Program-made: the position numbers and the translations under genes
In this document: positions 45,430 to 55,180 of the stretch, one piece after another
Position numbering within the stretch: the stretch's first letter is position 1
How the letters are laid out: the number at the start of each line of letters is the position of its first letter
The notes under the pieces: generated by a model
Database searches by the model: none
What the model saw: the letters and a program-made list of their open reading frames with translations, nothing else
Told to the model about the DNA's origin: nothing
Origin: Trichomonas vaginalis G3
Lineage: Eukaryota; Parabasalia; Trichomonadida; Trichomonadidae
Reading direction: 5' to 3'
NCBI RefSeq assembly: GCF_026262505.1
Contig: NC_067204.1
Location: 11,364,522 to 11,428,521 of the forward strand
Length of the DNA stretch: 64,000 nucleotides

Positions 45430-46929
45430 TTACTTCTTCCTCTTGAGCCACTTTTCATCATCGATTTCCTTAAGGAATCTGTGCCAGAGCATCATTGCAT
45501 CTGGATTTTCATGTGCGAGCTTGATGTTTCTCTTTGAAGCCTCTGCATCGATTGAAGGAAGTGCAGAAACTGTGTTTGGATGTAATCTCTCGTTTGGAGA
45601 AATGTAAATGATGTTCTTGTAGTCTTTCTCGTAGAGTCTGTCAACATCAGAAACACCTTCGACAACAGCAACTTGGGCTGTGATTTCATCTTGAACTGGG
45701 AATTCGGCAATCTTGATTCCTTCATCAACCTTCTTGAAGTTAAGTGGTGGTGTTCTCATTGTAAGGTAGTTCTTGCCGAATGTTGAGACAACAGCATCAG
45801 CAAAGCGTTCTGATGTAATGGCTGATGTGCCTTGAGCAGATCCGAGAGGGAAGATCTCGCATGGTGTTCCGTCGAATGATGGCTTGTCTTCTTTCAATAT
45901 CTTGATGAATTCTGCTGTTGTAACACCAACTGAGAGGTAAATATCTGGGTTGTTGATGTAGAATGTAGCTTCAGAACGGCGTGAAAGAAAATCTGAAATA
46001 ACAAATGTTGTAACATCAAGCTCTGGTGTTGTAAGGAACTCAACGACCTTTTCTGCTGGTGTTGGTGGGTATTCAAGGAGCTTGCGTGTCATTGTTGGGC
46101 AGAAAGAGCCAATTGTCTGGAGGAATCCTTGTGTATGATGGTTGAAAATACGAGCTGCATCTTTAACAATTTCGTAGTCGTTGATAAGAGCAGCATCAAG
46201 AAGATATTGGAAGCCCATGTTCTTAAGGATAACAGCAAGCTTGTCGTATGTCATTGAACCTGCTGGAAGTCCGAATTCCTTCTCAATGACGTGGCAAAGA
46301 GTAAGATCAACAACAGCAACCTTTGTAGATTCTTTGATCTTCATGGCACCTCTCCAGACTGGAATGTTATCTGTGACTGTGATGGCCTTTGTCGGGCAAA
46401 CATCAACGCAGGCACCGCAAGAAACACAGCCAGAGTCGCGAAGACCGAAATGACCAAATGTCTGAAGGTGATTGCCCTTTGTTAGAGCGCCAGTTGGACA
46501 TACATCAACACATTTGTAGCAATCAATGCAAGCGGCGTGATTTAATGAGATGGAACCCGTTGTAATATCTGTATGGGTTTGTTTCCTTGTTGGATCTTGA
46601 ATCATCCTGTAAGCATTAGCAATGTCTTCATCTTTCATTGCCATTCGCTGTACTTTCTTGATGTTCGATCTTTTAATGCCAGGATCTTGGGTGTTAATTG
46701 TCATGCCTTCTGTAATACGAGTATTGCAAGAGAATTCCTTCTTACCATTAGCAATGACACGACAAAGACCGCACTCATGCATTCCTTGGCACTTGTGTGG
46801 GATCTGAATGTGGTTACGGCTAAAGAAATCAAGGATTCTCTCGTTCGGCTTTGCTTCATATGGAACTCCATCAACAATGACTTTTACAAATCTGTTGAAT
46901 GAAGATGAGGATGTTGCTGTTGTCAACAT
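45430..46929 (-). CDS. [FeFe]-hydrogenase-like hydrogenosomal protein without H-cluster ligands
   Basis: A 499-residue relative of hydrogenosomal [FeFe]-hydrogenase. The N-terminus MLTTATSSSSFNRF has the form of a T. vaginalis hydrogenosomal presequence (starts ML, ends near Arg-Phe). A plant-type [2Fe-2S] domain keeps Cys47, 53, 56 and 68; two [4Fe-4S] sites are complete (CIDCYKCVDVCP 134-145, CVSCGACVDVCP 168-179). The rest aligns with the hydrogenase catalytic domain but the H-cluster motifs are changed: TSCCP is GSFCP (Phe276 in place of the ligand Cys), MPCTAKK is VISDFLSRR, and EVMACPGGC is YISPNERLH. It cannot hold the usual H-cluster and is probably an electron carrier or regulatory pseudoenzyme. 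Well conserved otherwise, so unlikely to be decaying. Confidence 0.88.
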   Translation of the reverse strand: MLTTATSSSSFNRFVKVIVDGVPYEAKPNERILDFFSRNHIQIPHKCQGMHECGLCRVIANGKKEFSCNTRITEGMTINTQDPGIKRSNIKKVQRMAMKDEDIANAYRMIQDPTRKQTHTDITTGSISLNHAACIDCYKCVDVCPTGALTKGNHLQTFGHFGLRDSGCVSCGACVDVCPTKAITVTDNIPVWRGAMKIKESTKVAVVDLTLCHVIEKEFGLPAGSMTYDKLAVILKNMGFQYLLDAALINDYEIVKDAARIFNHHTQGFLQTIGSFCPTMTRKLLEYPPTPAEKVVEFLTTPELDVTTFVISDFLSRRSEATFYINNPDIYLSVGVTTAEFIKILKEDKPSFDGTPCEIFPLGSAQGTSAITSERFADAVVSTFGKNYLTMRTPPLNFKKVDEGIKIAEFPVQDEITAQVAVVEGVSDVDRLYEKDYKNIIYISPNERLHPNTVSALPSIDAEASKRNIKLAHENPDAMMLWHRFLKEIDDEKWLKRKK

Positions 46930-47976
46930 TTAATTAAAGTGCCTCAAATGATAAAATCTATTCAAATATTTCTAAACTAATCTTCTCAAAATAAACGATA
47001 GATTGACATTTTAAATATATTTATCATATGTATCTAAACATGTTTTTAATATTTTTGAGGAAAATAAATTGAGAGTGGAATCAGTTTTGATAAAATGAAA
47101 AACCGCTAGTTGGCCAGTAGCCAAATTAGTGTTAATTAAACAATATATTAATTTGTGTTTGATATAGTTGGTTTTGGCAAAGTTATTTTATAATTGAATT
47201 GATGGAGAAAAATCAAAAAACACCAAAATTGGGAATCAGCTTTGTTGTATTAGTCCACTTTGAGATACCATGTCACAGTATTTAGGAGAGTCGATGAGCA
47301 TCAAAAATATCAAGTGAATTTTTAATGAAAATACGTTTGAAACGAATTCATGCAGAAAAGATTTTGATATTAGTAAATTGTTAAATTAGTGATGAGTTTC
47401 ATCCAAGTTTAGTTCCGAAAAGGTATTTTATAATAAAATAAATTTGATGAAAGAATCTTCTTATATTTTGGACACCATATGAATCTAAATATCAGTTATT
47501 TTGGATGAATTGTTTCAAATTTTACATTAAATAGAAACAACACGGGGTTTCATTAATTTGAAGATCCGATATTAAAATTGCAAAGAATGCATCATGTATA
47601 TCATTATTTTATGGAATTTTCTTGATATTCATGAATAAGCTCACAGTTTTGCGATAAAGGAAAATTTATATCAAATTGTAAGTTTCTTAGTTGAAGATGG
47701 CATTATGATTGAACAATATATTTCATAAACTGTGAAAAAGAAAATGCAATCACAGATTTATTAAGCAATTGCTAATTACAAAATTTTAATTTTGATCCAC
47801 TTTTGAATTATTTTATGGATGTAAGAACGTAAATGTTAATATACAATTACGCGTTTTCTCGTTATTGACCATTTTAATGTATGATTAATGAATAAAAATA
47901 AACACGCTTTTTACTAATTTAAAGCCAAATAAAATGTTAATACATTCCATTGTTTTCATTTTGGGGCTTTTTACTT
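46930..47976. other. 1-kb intergenic region, nothing recognised
   Basis: AT-rich; no open gene, repeat array or RNA gene seen. GGCACTTTAATTAAATG at its left end is a near-initiator for the hydrogenase-like gene. Confidence 0.6.
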
Positions 47977-50229
47977 TCACCCAAAGTCGTTAATAATATT
48001 TGCTCCAAGTAGCAATTTATCTTGAATCCTCTTTTGATTCTGCCTAATACTATGTTGCCTAACTATGATAATTAGAGCAATTATCAAAGAAATAGATAAG
48101 CCAGATGAGAAAACAATTATCAATATTTTCTGCAATCTATTGGATTTAACAGTAATATTTTCTTTGCAAAACATAGGAATTTTATCTTTTTCTGCATTAA
48201 TTCCTCCGATTTTTGAGTCAAAATAATACTTCCCGACAAAAACTGTTTTGCATTTCTTTGCATTTTCAAGGAATTTCCCTTTGATTGTGTTAACACCACA
48301 GTAAACAAATAACTCAATCTCTGAGCCATCAAAAGCATGATCATCAATGGAGCTAATGTTGTTATATAAATATATTGAAAGTTTTGAACTGCATGCAAAG
48401 TTCTTTTGTATAGAAACAGATTTTGTACTGTTGATTTCGATTTTCTCTAATTTCTTAAAATCATACAATGATGGAGTAACACTGATTGTATCTGATGCAA
48501 ATGTGACATCTGTAAGGCTTTCTTTATTAGAAAATCGAAGAATTTCGAAGTTATTAGATCCGAATATTAATGTTTTCAAAGATATCGTGTTTGTAAAACA
48601 GTTATCTTCAAATGTTGCATTTGATGGAACAACTGATGTAATTGTTTTCAAACTAGAACAATTAAAGAATGAGAAAGAACTAATAAAACGAATATTTTCA
48701 TGCAATAATACACTCGTAAGACTTTGACAATTATAAAATGTATTTTTCTCAATGACTTCTAATGAATTTGGTATGGTAAGAGATGATAAACTTATACAAT
48801 TATAAAATGCATCTGAATGAAGTGTTTTCATACTATAAGGAAGTTTGATTTCAGGTAATGATTTGCAATTAAAGAAAGATGATTCTCCAATGATCTCCAA
48901 ACTCGGAGTGAAACTTATAGAAACCAAATTTTCGCAATTATAAAACGCTCTTGAATCAATGGATTTTATATTATTTCCAAGGTTCAAACTTTCTAAACTT
49001 TTACAGTTTTCGAAAGCTCCAATGCTGATGTTTGTTAATTTTGTATAAATACTCAAATCTTTTAGAGACAAGCAGTCAAAAAATGCTTGAATTCCGAGTA
49101 CTTCCAAATTCTTTGAAAGTTTTAATGAATTTAGACTTGAACACGCTTGGAAAGCGCCACTAGAAATATACTTGACTGTATCATGTAAAACAATTGTAGC
49201 TAAAGAAGTACACTTATAAAAGGCATAATCATTAATTCCTAAACAATCCAATTCAACATTTTGGAATTTGCAATTTTGAAATGCATTTTTGCCAATATAG
49301 CCTTGTATTTTATAATTAATATCATTTAAATTGTAGCAATTCATAAAAGCTTCGTCTTCAATTATTTCTGTTACAAAAATTCTATCTAAATTAACTAAAG
49401 AAACACAATTTTTAAATAATCCTTTTGGAACTTTCGATATATACATGTTTTCTGTTTGACTAAAATCATAAACAAATTTAGTAAGTTTTGTACAATTGTT
49501 AAAAGAATAATTTCCTAATTCTATATTTTTATTATTCATATAAAATGTAGTAAGCTCTGTGCAATTTGCAAAACAGTCGTTGCCAACTTTGGAAAGATAT
49601 CCATATGAAATATATACCATTTTTCTGCAATTTGCAAATGATCTATCTCCAATTATTTCTAATCTATCTGAATAGCCAAGATTTATTAGATTATAACAAT
49701 TACAAAAGGCTTCATCACCTATGATCTTAACAAATTCTAAATTTTTTATTACTTCGAGTAAGTAGCAATTTTTGAAAGTTCTCGCTGAGATTTCAATGAT
49801 ATTTATTGGAAGTGAAAAAGTATTTAAATATTCGCAATTCATGAAAGCCTCACTTAATATTTGAGTATTAGTACTGGAAATAGTAATTTTAGTAATATTG
49901 GTGCAGTTAAAAAAGCATCTTTCGCCAATTAAAATAATATTCTCATAAAGTTCAATGTCTTGAAGTTCAATACAGTTCTCGAAACAGCTCGAATTAATAA
50001 TTTTGAGAGATGATGGAAATTTAATACTGACAAGATTTATACAATTTTTAAAAGCATTGCTTTGAATTATTTCTAATGAGTCAGGCAAAGTAAGATTTTT
50101 TATGCCCGTGCATCCTTCAAATGTGCCATAATTGATAATTTTTAAAGAACTTGGAAACGTTATTGTTTTAATTTGGATACAATCTTCATATTGATGTGAA
50201 TTTATTTCTGTTACACCTTGGTTTATCAT
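47977..50229 (-). CDS. BspA-like leucine-rich-repeat membrane protein
   Basis: About 750 residues of LRR_5/TpLRR repeats (for example 'CISLSSLTIPNSLEVIEKNT', 'CKSLPEIKLPYSMKTLHSDA'), then near the C-terminus one membrane segment 'ILIIVFSSGLSISLIIALII' and a basic cytoplasmic tail of about 30 residues (RQHSIRQNQKRIQDKLLLGA). This is the layout of the surface BspA-like proteins proposed to bind mucosa or bacteria. The first in-frame ATG is 50,229 (MINQGVTEINSHQY). The open frame goes on upstream to 'FFFFFAHSCEECPNEEDL', which looks like the end of a signal peptide but has no ATG in frame; see findings. Confidence 0.85.
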   Translation of the reverse strand: MINQGVTEINSHQYEDCIQIKTITFPSSLKIINYGTFEGCTGIKNLTLPDSLEIIQSNAFKNCINLVSIKFPSSLKIINSSCFENCIELQDIELYENIILIGERCFFNCTNITKITISSTNTQILSEAFMNCEYLNTFSLPINIIEISARTFKNCYLLEVIKNLEFVKIIGDEAFCNCYNLINLGYSDRLEIIGDRSFANCRKMVYISYGYLSKVGNDCFANCTELTTFYMNNKNIELGNYSFNNCTKLTKFVYDFSQTENMYISKVPKGLFKNCVSLVNLDRIFVTEIIEDEAFMNCYNLNDINYKIQGYIGKNAFQNCKFQNVELDCLGINDYAFYKCTSLATIVLHDTVKYISSGAFQACSSLNSLKLSKNLEVLGIQAFFDCLSLKDLSIYTKLTNISIGAFENCKSLESLNLGNNIKSIDSRAFYNCENLVSISFTPSLEIIGESSFFNCKSLPEIKLPYSMKTLHSDAFYNCISLSSLTIPNSLEVIEKNTFYNCQSLTSVLLHENIRFISSFSFFNCSSLKTITSVVPSNATFEDNCFTNTISLKTLIFGSNNFEILRFSNKESLTDVTFASDTISVTPSLYDFKKLEKIEINSTKSVSIQKNFACSSKLSIYLYNNISSIDDHAFDGSEIELFVYCGVNTIKGKFLENAKKCKTVFVGKYYFDSKIGGINAEKDKIPMFCKENITVKSNRLQKILIIVFSSGLSISLIIALIIIVRQHSIRQNQKRIQDKLLLGANIINDFG

Positions 50230-50596
50230 AAGGTCTTCCTCATTTGGACATTCCTCGCAGGAATGAGCAAAGAAAAAGAAAAACAAAATTTTGAAAAGTC
50301 AAGTTTTCAATTTCAGAAATTTGAAAGTTCAAATCTGCCATTTTTATAAATAAAACAATATGACAATTAGAGTGCTTCGGCAACAGATTTTCACTTAGTC
50401 ATCCATGAGAGTTTTAGTATCATTGAATTGTATAATGAGGAAATTGATTCAATTATAAAAAATATTATTAATATTTATCAAAAAAATAAGAAAAAAAAAC
50501 TTTTATCAATGTTCAATCATAAATAAAAAAAATATAATTTTTTCGCTAATTAATTCCCAAAACTATATATATAAAATAATTCAAATAAAATAGATG
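50230..50596. other. Upstream region of the membrane BspA gene
   Basis: Contains, on the reverse strand, an ATG frame (MADLNFQISEIENLTFQNFV) that runs into the T/C-rich tract encoding the hydrophobic leader in another frame. Otherwise AT-rich; A and T runs at 50,460-50,540. Confidence 0.5.
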
Positions 50597-53167
50597 TTAA
50601 GCATTAGTAATCATATCCTTGATCTCCTTTGTCTTTGCCAAGTCAGCTGCTGTTTCGTTGTCCTTTGTCCTGCAATCCAAATCTATTCCAGGGCAGTTCT
50701 TGAGGAACTGGACAATAGAATCGTGTCCTCTCTTTGCAGCGAGGTGGAATGGTGTTACTCCGTCGTCATCTTCACAATTAATGTTGATGCCATAACCGTT
50801 TGCAAGGATCTGGAGGACATCAAGGTAGCCATTCTTCACAGCTTCATGTAGCGGTGTTCTGCTGTTGGCTCCGGCGATGTTTAGATCAACTCCATGGCAT
50901 GATACTAAAAATGTAACGATATTTACGTCATCGTTCCAAACAGCGTAATGTAATGGTGATGCTTTGTTGCTATCCAACATGTTTACATCGATTTCATCAA
51001 CAGTTGTAAGGAATTTGACACAATCCAAATGAGATCTTATGACAGCGCTATGCATGGCCGTGTAGCCCTTCTCATCCGCGCAGTTTACGTTGCATCCGCT
51101 CTGTAAAATGTAGGCCAAAGCGTACATGTTATCAAATTTAGCGGCGGTTCTGAACAATTCCTCGCGGAGAGCCCCCTGGCTGCCTAACGTGAAGTTCATG
51201 ATGAAGAAATTCTGTCCGGCAATGGCACAAACCGCTGATGTATTATCTGTATCGGATAAAAATTCAGCGCCGGCTTGAACTAGGGCCATGAAGCAGTTGG
51301 ATGCGCCCTGGAGAGCTGCGTATTGGATAAGAGAGATCTGTTCGGTGTTTGGAATACCGAGATCGAAGCAATCGTTCTCAATCTTTTGGTTGAGATCGAA
51401 ATCGGTGGGTGAAATCATGCGCTCGAAGTCAGCGATGTTATCATTCATTAAAGCAATGTTCATCTTGTTGTATGGAGAATAATTATTTCTGGATTCTGTA
51501 AATCTCTGCCAGTTTCCATCATGCATGCATCTCTTGAAATCTTTCTTGAATGAAATGATCGTTGGATCGAGGTTTCCTAAGCCGCCACGGAATTCATCTA
51601 ATTTCTGCGACATAAGAGTAAAACTTTCGTCTTCTTTGTTGATAATTGGGGCGAACCAGTAGAACAGCATCATTGATGACTTGATAAACTGTGGACGGCC
51701 GCGGATAAATTCACTGATACTTTCTTCGAGTTCGTTGTTAGTAAAGACCTCATGGTTACGACATACGAAGAGGAATCTTGTGTATGTGAATTGTTTGAAC
51801 TTCGGATCTGGGTTGCAAAGTGCGATAATGATCTTTGTGAACAAAACTTGCTTCAATTCAGCGAAAGAGTTTTCTGTTGTAGATTCTTGAATTAATTGCT
51901 GTACTAATTCACCGTAGAGTTCGATGTTTCTCTGTCTAACTTCGACGGCTCTTAGAATATTGTCGGCGAGGATGTTGATTCCTGTTTCTGTGGTAGCGAA
52001 TTGAAGTTGTGAGAGAGCTTGGGATGTCTGCATAAGGTTGAGATTGTTCAAATTCATAAGGAATATCTGAAGAGACAAACATTGATAAGCGTAGTGACGG
52101 TTGTTGCGAGGAACCTGTGTTAATGGGAGGTATGGTCTCAAAGCAGCACGCGCTGGCTGGTAATCTCTGCCTGCTGCGTGGATAAGATACTCAATAGCAG
52201 CCTGGTGCTCTTCCTGTGTCTGGGCGATCTTCAGGAGGTACTTACCCCACTCGTACATGGCTACTGGATGGCCACGTTCTGCAGCAAGCTTAAGGAATAA
52301 GGCGGCTGTTTCGGATTTCGGTTCCTGGCCTTCTTCCTTCTGGATGTAGATGAAGAATGTGTAAGCGTCTTCGCCTGTACCATTTTCAGCTTGTGTCCAG
52401 AGAGTTACGAACTGGGAGTTCTCACTTCCTGGGGAAATAATCTGTCGAATGCAGCGGCCGACTGCATCGAAGATGGCAGCAAAGCCATCGTATGGGCATT
52501 GACGGAAGATGTCAGATAACTGATCAACTTCTTCTATTGTGACGTTATCAAACGTATTTGAAGCGATGATTGTAATAGCTTCGATACCGTGAACTTGAGC
52601 GATGGCGTAGCAAAGCTTGACGATTTTGATTGCATTGATTGATGTTGTAGCGTTTCTGATAACTTTTTGAATAACTTTCATTGGGAGCTTCGGGAAGAGC
52701 GGGTCATTCATGTATTCATCGAGATTTTGACTCATCATCGCTTCAAGACGATCGAGTGGATAGTCTGTATCAATAAGTCTTGAATACATCGTAAGAACAT
52801 CGTTTGGATAAAGAGTAGACTTAATTAATGCCTCAATCTTGGCAATGAGTGTTGGTGCTTGCCATTTTTCTGCAACAATAAGCAAGTTGACAAGCTCTGG
52901 GCCAGTTAATTGAATTTCTTCACGCTGGCACGCTCTGACGAACCATTCGAATGTGGGTTCTTGGAAAACATCGTTTTCTACGATTCTGTTTGTATCACTT
53001 TGGAAATTTGCTGTGAAATAACGAGAGTATTGAATGAAAATGACAGGATTAACAATATATTCTGTTCCATTGTGGACGATCAAGAAGGAATCGTGATTAA
53101 AAATCGAATCCTCCTTGGTAAGCTTGATTTTCTTCTTCTCATCCGTCATAGTCGGAGGAACAGTCAT
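50597..53167 (-). CDS. BTB/Sel1-like/ankyrin repeat protein (856 aa)
   Basis: Three parts. Residues about 20-170 resemble a BTB-BACK module ('DSFLIVHNGTEYIVNPVIFI', 'LVNLLIVAEKWQAPTLIAKI'). About 285-350 hold Sel1-like repeats ('ALFLKLAAERGHPVAMYEWG', 'AIEYLIHAAGRDYQPARAAL'). From about 640 to the end are six to seven ankyrin repeats ('CADEKGYTAMHSAVIRSHLD', 'GANSRTPLHEAVKNGYLDVL', 'DDDGVTPFHLAAKRGHDSIV'). BTB proteins with this trailer are probable substrate adaptors of Cullin-3 ligases, though the combination with Sel1 is typical of Trichomonas. No membrane or signal segment. Full-length and well preserved. Confidence 0.85.
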   Translation of the reverse strand: MTVPPTMTDEKKKIKLTKEDSIFNHDSFLIVHNGTEYIVNPVIFIQYSRYFTANFQSDTNRIVENDVFQEPTFEWFVRACQREEIQLTGPELVNLLIVAEKWQAPTLIAKIEALIKSTLYPNDVLTMYSRLIDTDYPLDRLEAMMSQNLDEYMNDPLFPKLPMKVIQKVIRNATTSINAIKIVKLCYAIAQVHGIEAITIIASNTFDNVTIEEVDQLSDIFRQCPYDGFAAIFDAVGRCIRQIISPGSENSQFVTLWTQAENGTGEDAYTFFIYIQKEEGQEPKSETAALFLKLAAERGHPVAMYEWGKYLLKIAQTQEEHQAAIEYLIHAAGRDYQPARAALRPYLPLTQVPRNNRHYAYQCLSLQIFLMNLNNLNLMQTSQALSQLQFATTETGINILADNILRAVEVRQRNIELYGELVQQLIQESTTENSFAELKQVLFTKIIIALCNPDPKFKQFTYTRFLFVCRNHEVFTNNELEESISEFIRGRPQFIKSSMMLFYWFAPIINKEDESFTLMSQKLDEFRGGLGNLDPTIISFKKDFKRCMHDGNWQRFTESRNNYSPYNKMNIALMNDNIADFERMISPTDFDLNQKIENDCFDLGIPNTEQISLIQYAALQGASNCFMALVQAGAEFLSDTDNTSAVCAIAGQNFFIMNFTLGSQGALREELFRTAAKFDNMYALAYILQSGCNVNCADEKGYTAMHSAVIRSHLDCVKFLTTVDEIDVNMLDSNKASPLHYAVWNDDVNIVTFLVSCHGVDLNIAGANSRTPLHEAVKNGYLDVLQILANGYGININCEDDDGVTPFHLAAKRGHDSIVQFLKNCPGIDLDCRTKDNETAADLAKTKEIKDMITNA

Positions 53168-53697
53168 TTTGAAAAATTTATAATCGTCACCTAACGAAAA
53201 CGTTTCAACCGTTTAGAAATGTAATGTAACGCACTTCCAGATTGTTTGATTATTTAGCATTCTGTGAAAAACAATCTGAACTTCATATGATTTCATACCA
53301 AATCACAACTAAATAAAATTTGAAATTTCTAATTCCATCATTTTGATAGAAATCCAAGTGATAACAAAATTATATGGCTCATGTACTTTAAGGAACTTTA
53401 TATAACGCATGGGGAATATAAAAGAAATGAATTTTGAAATTTTAAAAACTTTATGCTAAGTTTGATACTACTATATAGACAGTTCCTAAAAATCACAAAA
53501 TTGCAGTATCAATCATAAATTTTTGCGTTTTTTGATATTTGATCACATGATTAAAGAGAATTTCGAAATTTATATGTAACAATCTCATGATTTCAGTCAA
53601 ATCAATCATATCTTTTAATGGTGATTTATTATTTAAAAAATCTGAATTAATAATATATAAAATCTTTAACTCTAAAAATTTATAGTAAATATTAAGC
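53168..53697. other. Intergenic region
   Basis: AT-rich, no gene. A 78-codon reverse frame at 53,493 has no start signal or family and is rejected. Confidence 0.6.
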
Positions 53698-54873
53698 TTA
53701 CTCTTGCTTAGCCTCTTCTTCTTCGTCACCCTCTTCCTCTTCTGCGAATTGTTCGTTGAGAAGTTCTGTATTTACTGTAATGTTATCACCTGGGTGGAAT
53801 TGTACATACTTTGTAGTGGAAAGATCCATTGGGATTGAAAGTTCAAGAGCTGCCTCTTGTACTGGGTTTGGTGTTGGTGGAACATCAGCTGGAGGAACAG
53901 TGAACCAGCGCTGTGTGCCAGAAACAAGAGTTTCTATGAATTTCTTGGAAGCAGCCTTTGGTCTCATCTTGTAATTATCGCAAAGGGCATCGATAAATTG
54001 AGCTGGATCTTCTATTCCAGCATCAACCTCGTAGATTGTAAAGATATCTGGTTGTCCTTCTGTCTGGACAGCTCTAGATACAACTTCTGTAGCAAATATG
54101 TTCATTGGATCTTGCCAAACAGCAGCATCGAGTAAGCATAAGTCTGATGTTGTTTCTGCGAAAGCAATTGATGGTAATTCGATCAAGGATTGAGAAAGCT
54201 CACAAATCTTTGACTTTCCGACCTTTGGAATACCAATAACAGCGATCTTTGAAGCTCCATTTGCAACTTGAGCGATTAAAGCTGAAATGCAAGCCTGAGC
54301 AGGTTCAGCAGCGAGTGCACAGATACCAGCTGTTGGTGCTGTCTTGTTAAGTTCAGCAATCCATGAGTAGACGATATCACGTGGGACAAGATCGCATTTG
54401 TTGAGGACAATCATGAGTGGTTTCTTCTTTTCAGCGACAGAATTCTCGAATTCTGGGTAACGGCATGCTTGTGGATCACGAGCATCAAGAACTTCGATGA
54501 AGGCATCAGCTTCATCAACGGAACTTAGCATTGTAGAGTAGGAATTTTTAGCCTCCTCAACTCTCTGCTTGTATTGCTCAATGATTTGATGATGAAGCTC
54601 ATCCATTTGATCGGAATACTTTACCTTCTCTGTCTGAACTTTCTGAGAAATTGGCTTAAAGACTTCGTTAATGAATTGTGAGCCGGCATGGATTGATGCT
54701 TCGATCTCCTCGCGATTTGGCATTGTCTTTGGAGCAACTAACATCTTCTTCGAGCGCTTTGGATATTGCTTTGTCTTTGCAAGTTTAGCCTCGCGAGCGC
54801 GTTTGGCCTTAGCTTTCTTACGGATAACTGCACCCATTTTAAGAGAGCCTCTGTGAGATTTCACGCGTCCCAT
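53698..54873 (-). CDS. Nucleostemin/GNL3-like (Grn1/Nug1) nucleolar GTPase with eroded G motifs
   Basis: A 391-residue circularly permuted GTPase-type protein for pre-60S ribosome maturation in the nucleolus. The N-terminus is very basic (MGRVKSHRGSLKMGAVIRKK), as needed for nucleolar targeting and RNA binding. 'EVLDARDPQACRYPEFE' (128-143) is the family hallmark, G4 'VLNKCDLVP' (156-164), G1 'GIPKVGKSK' (214-222). The region that should hold G2/G3 reads 'AETTSDLCLLDAAVW', without the TPG and DxPG of GNL3 proteins. The acidic tail (EEEEGDEEEEAKQE) is typical. Nucleotide binding may be weak. An M5-type promoter is just upstream. Confidence 0.85.
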   Translation of the reverse strand: MGRVKSHRGSLKMGAVIRKKAKAKRAREAKLAKTKQYPKRSKKMLVAPKTMPNREEIEASIHAGSQFINEVFKPISQKVQTEKVKYSDQMDELHHQIIEQYKQRVEEAKNSYSTMLSSVDEADAFIEVLDARDPQACRYPEFENSVAEKKKPLMIVLNKCDLVPRDIVYSWIAELNKTAPTAGICALAAEPAQACISALIAQVANGASKIAVIGIPKVGKSKICELSQSLIELPSIAFAETTSDLCLLDAAVWQDPMNIFATEVVSRAVQTEGQPDIFTIYEVDAGIEDPAQFIDALCDNYKMRPKAASKKFIETLVSGTQRWFTVPPADVPPTPNPVQEAALELSIPMDLSTTKYVQFHPGDNITVNTELLNEQFAEEEEGDEEEEAKQE

Positions 54874-55180
54874 ATTTTAAGTCTAAAGGAAGAAAAGTGA
54901 CAAGATTTAGTGTCTCTCAAGATTTTAGGATGATTTTGCATTTTATATGCAAAATGACTTAAAATAAGATGTAATTTATTGGTTATGAATTTGAGACCAA
55001 AATACTAACTATTTTCCTAAAAATATCATCAAATTAGGAAATTTGTTTTCATAAGTGCTCATATAATGTTATCAATGTGGATTAAAGCTCAAATGCAATA
55101 CAAATATTGTAAGAAGGCAATTGTTTCATTTGGAATATTTGCTCTATGGAGTAAATTCTATAGAATCTATAATGTTTTAG
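54874..55180. other. Upstream region of the GTPase and GH47-like genes
   Basis: No convincing gene. A short forward frame (MLSMWIKAQMQYKYCKKAIV, from about 55,066 to 55,200) ends before the GH47-like frame and is not in frame with it. No GTAYGT donor was found that could serve an intron. Confidence 0.5.
54883..54889 (-). promoter_or_regulatory. M5-type core promoter (CCTTTAG) of the GTPase gene
   Basis: The reverse strand reads CCTTTAGACTTAAAATATG. CCTTT is the known T. vaginalis M5 core element, which overlaps the transcription start in genes lacking the TCAYW initiator; it lies 9 nt before the ATG. Confidence 0.6.
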
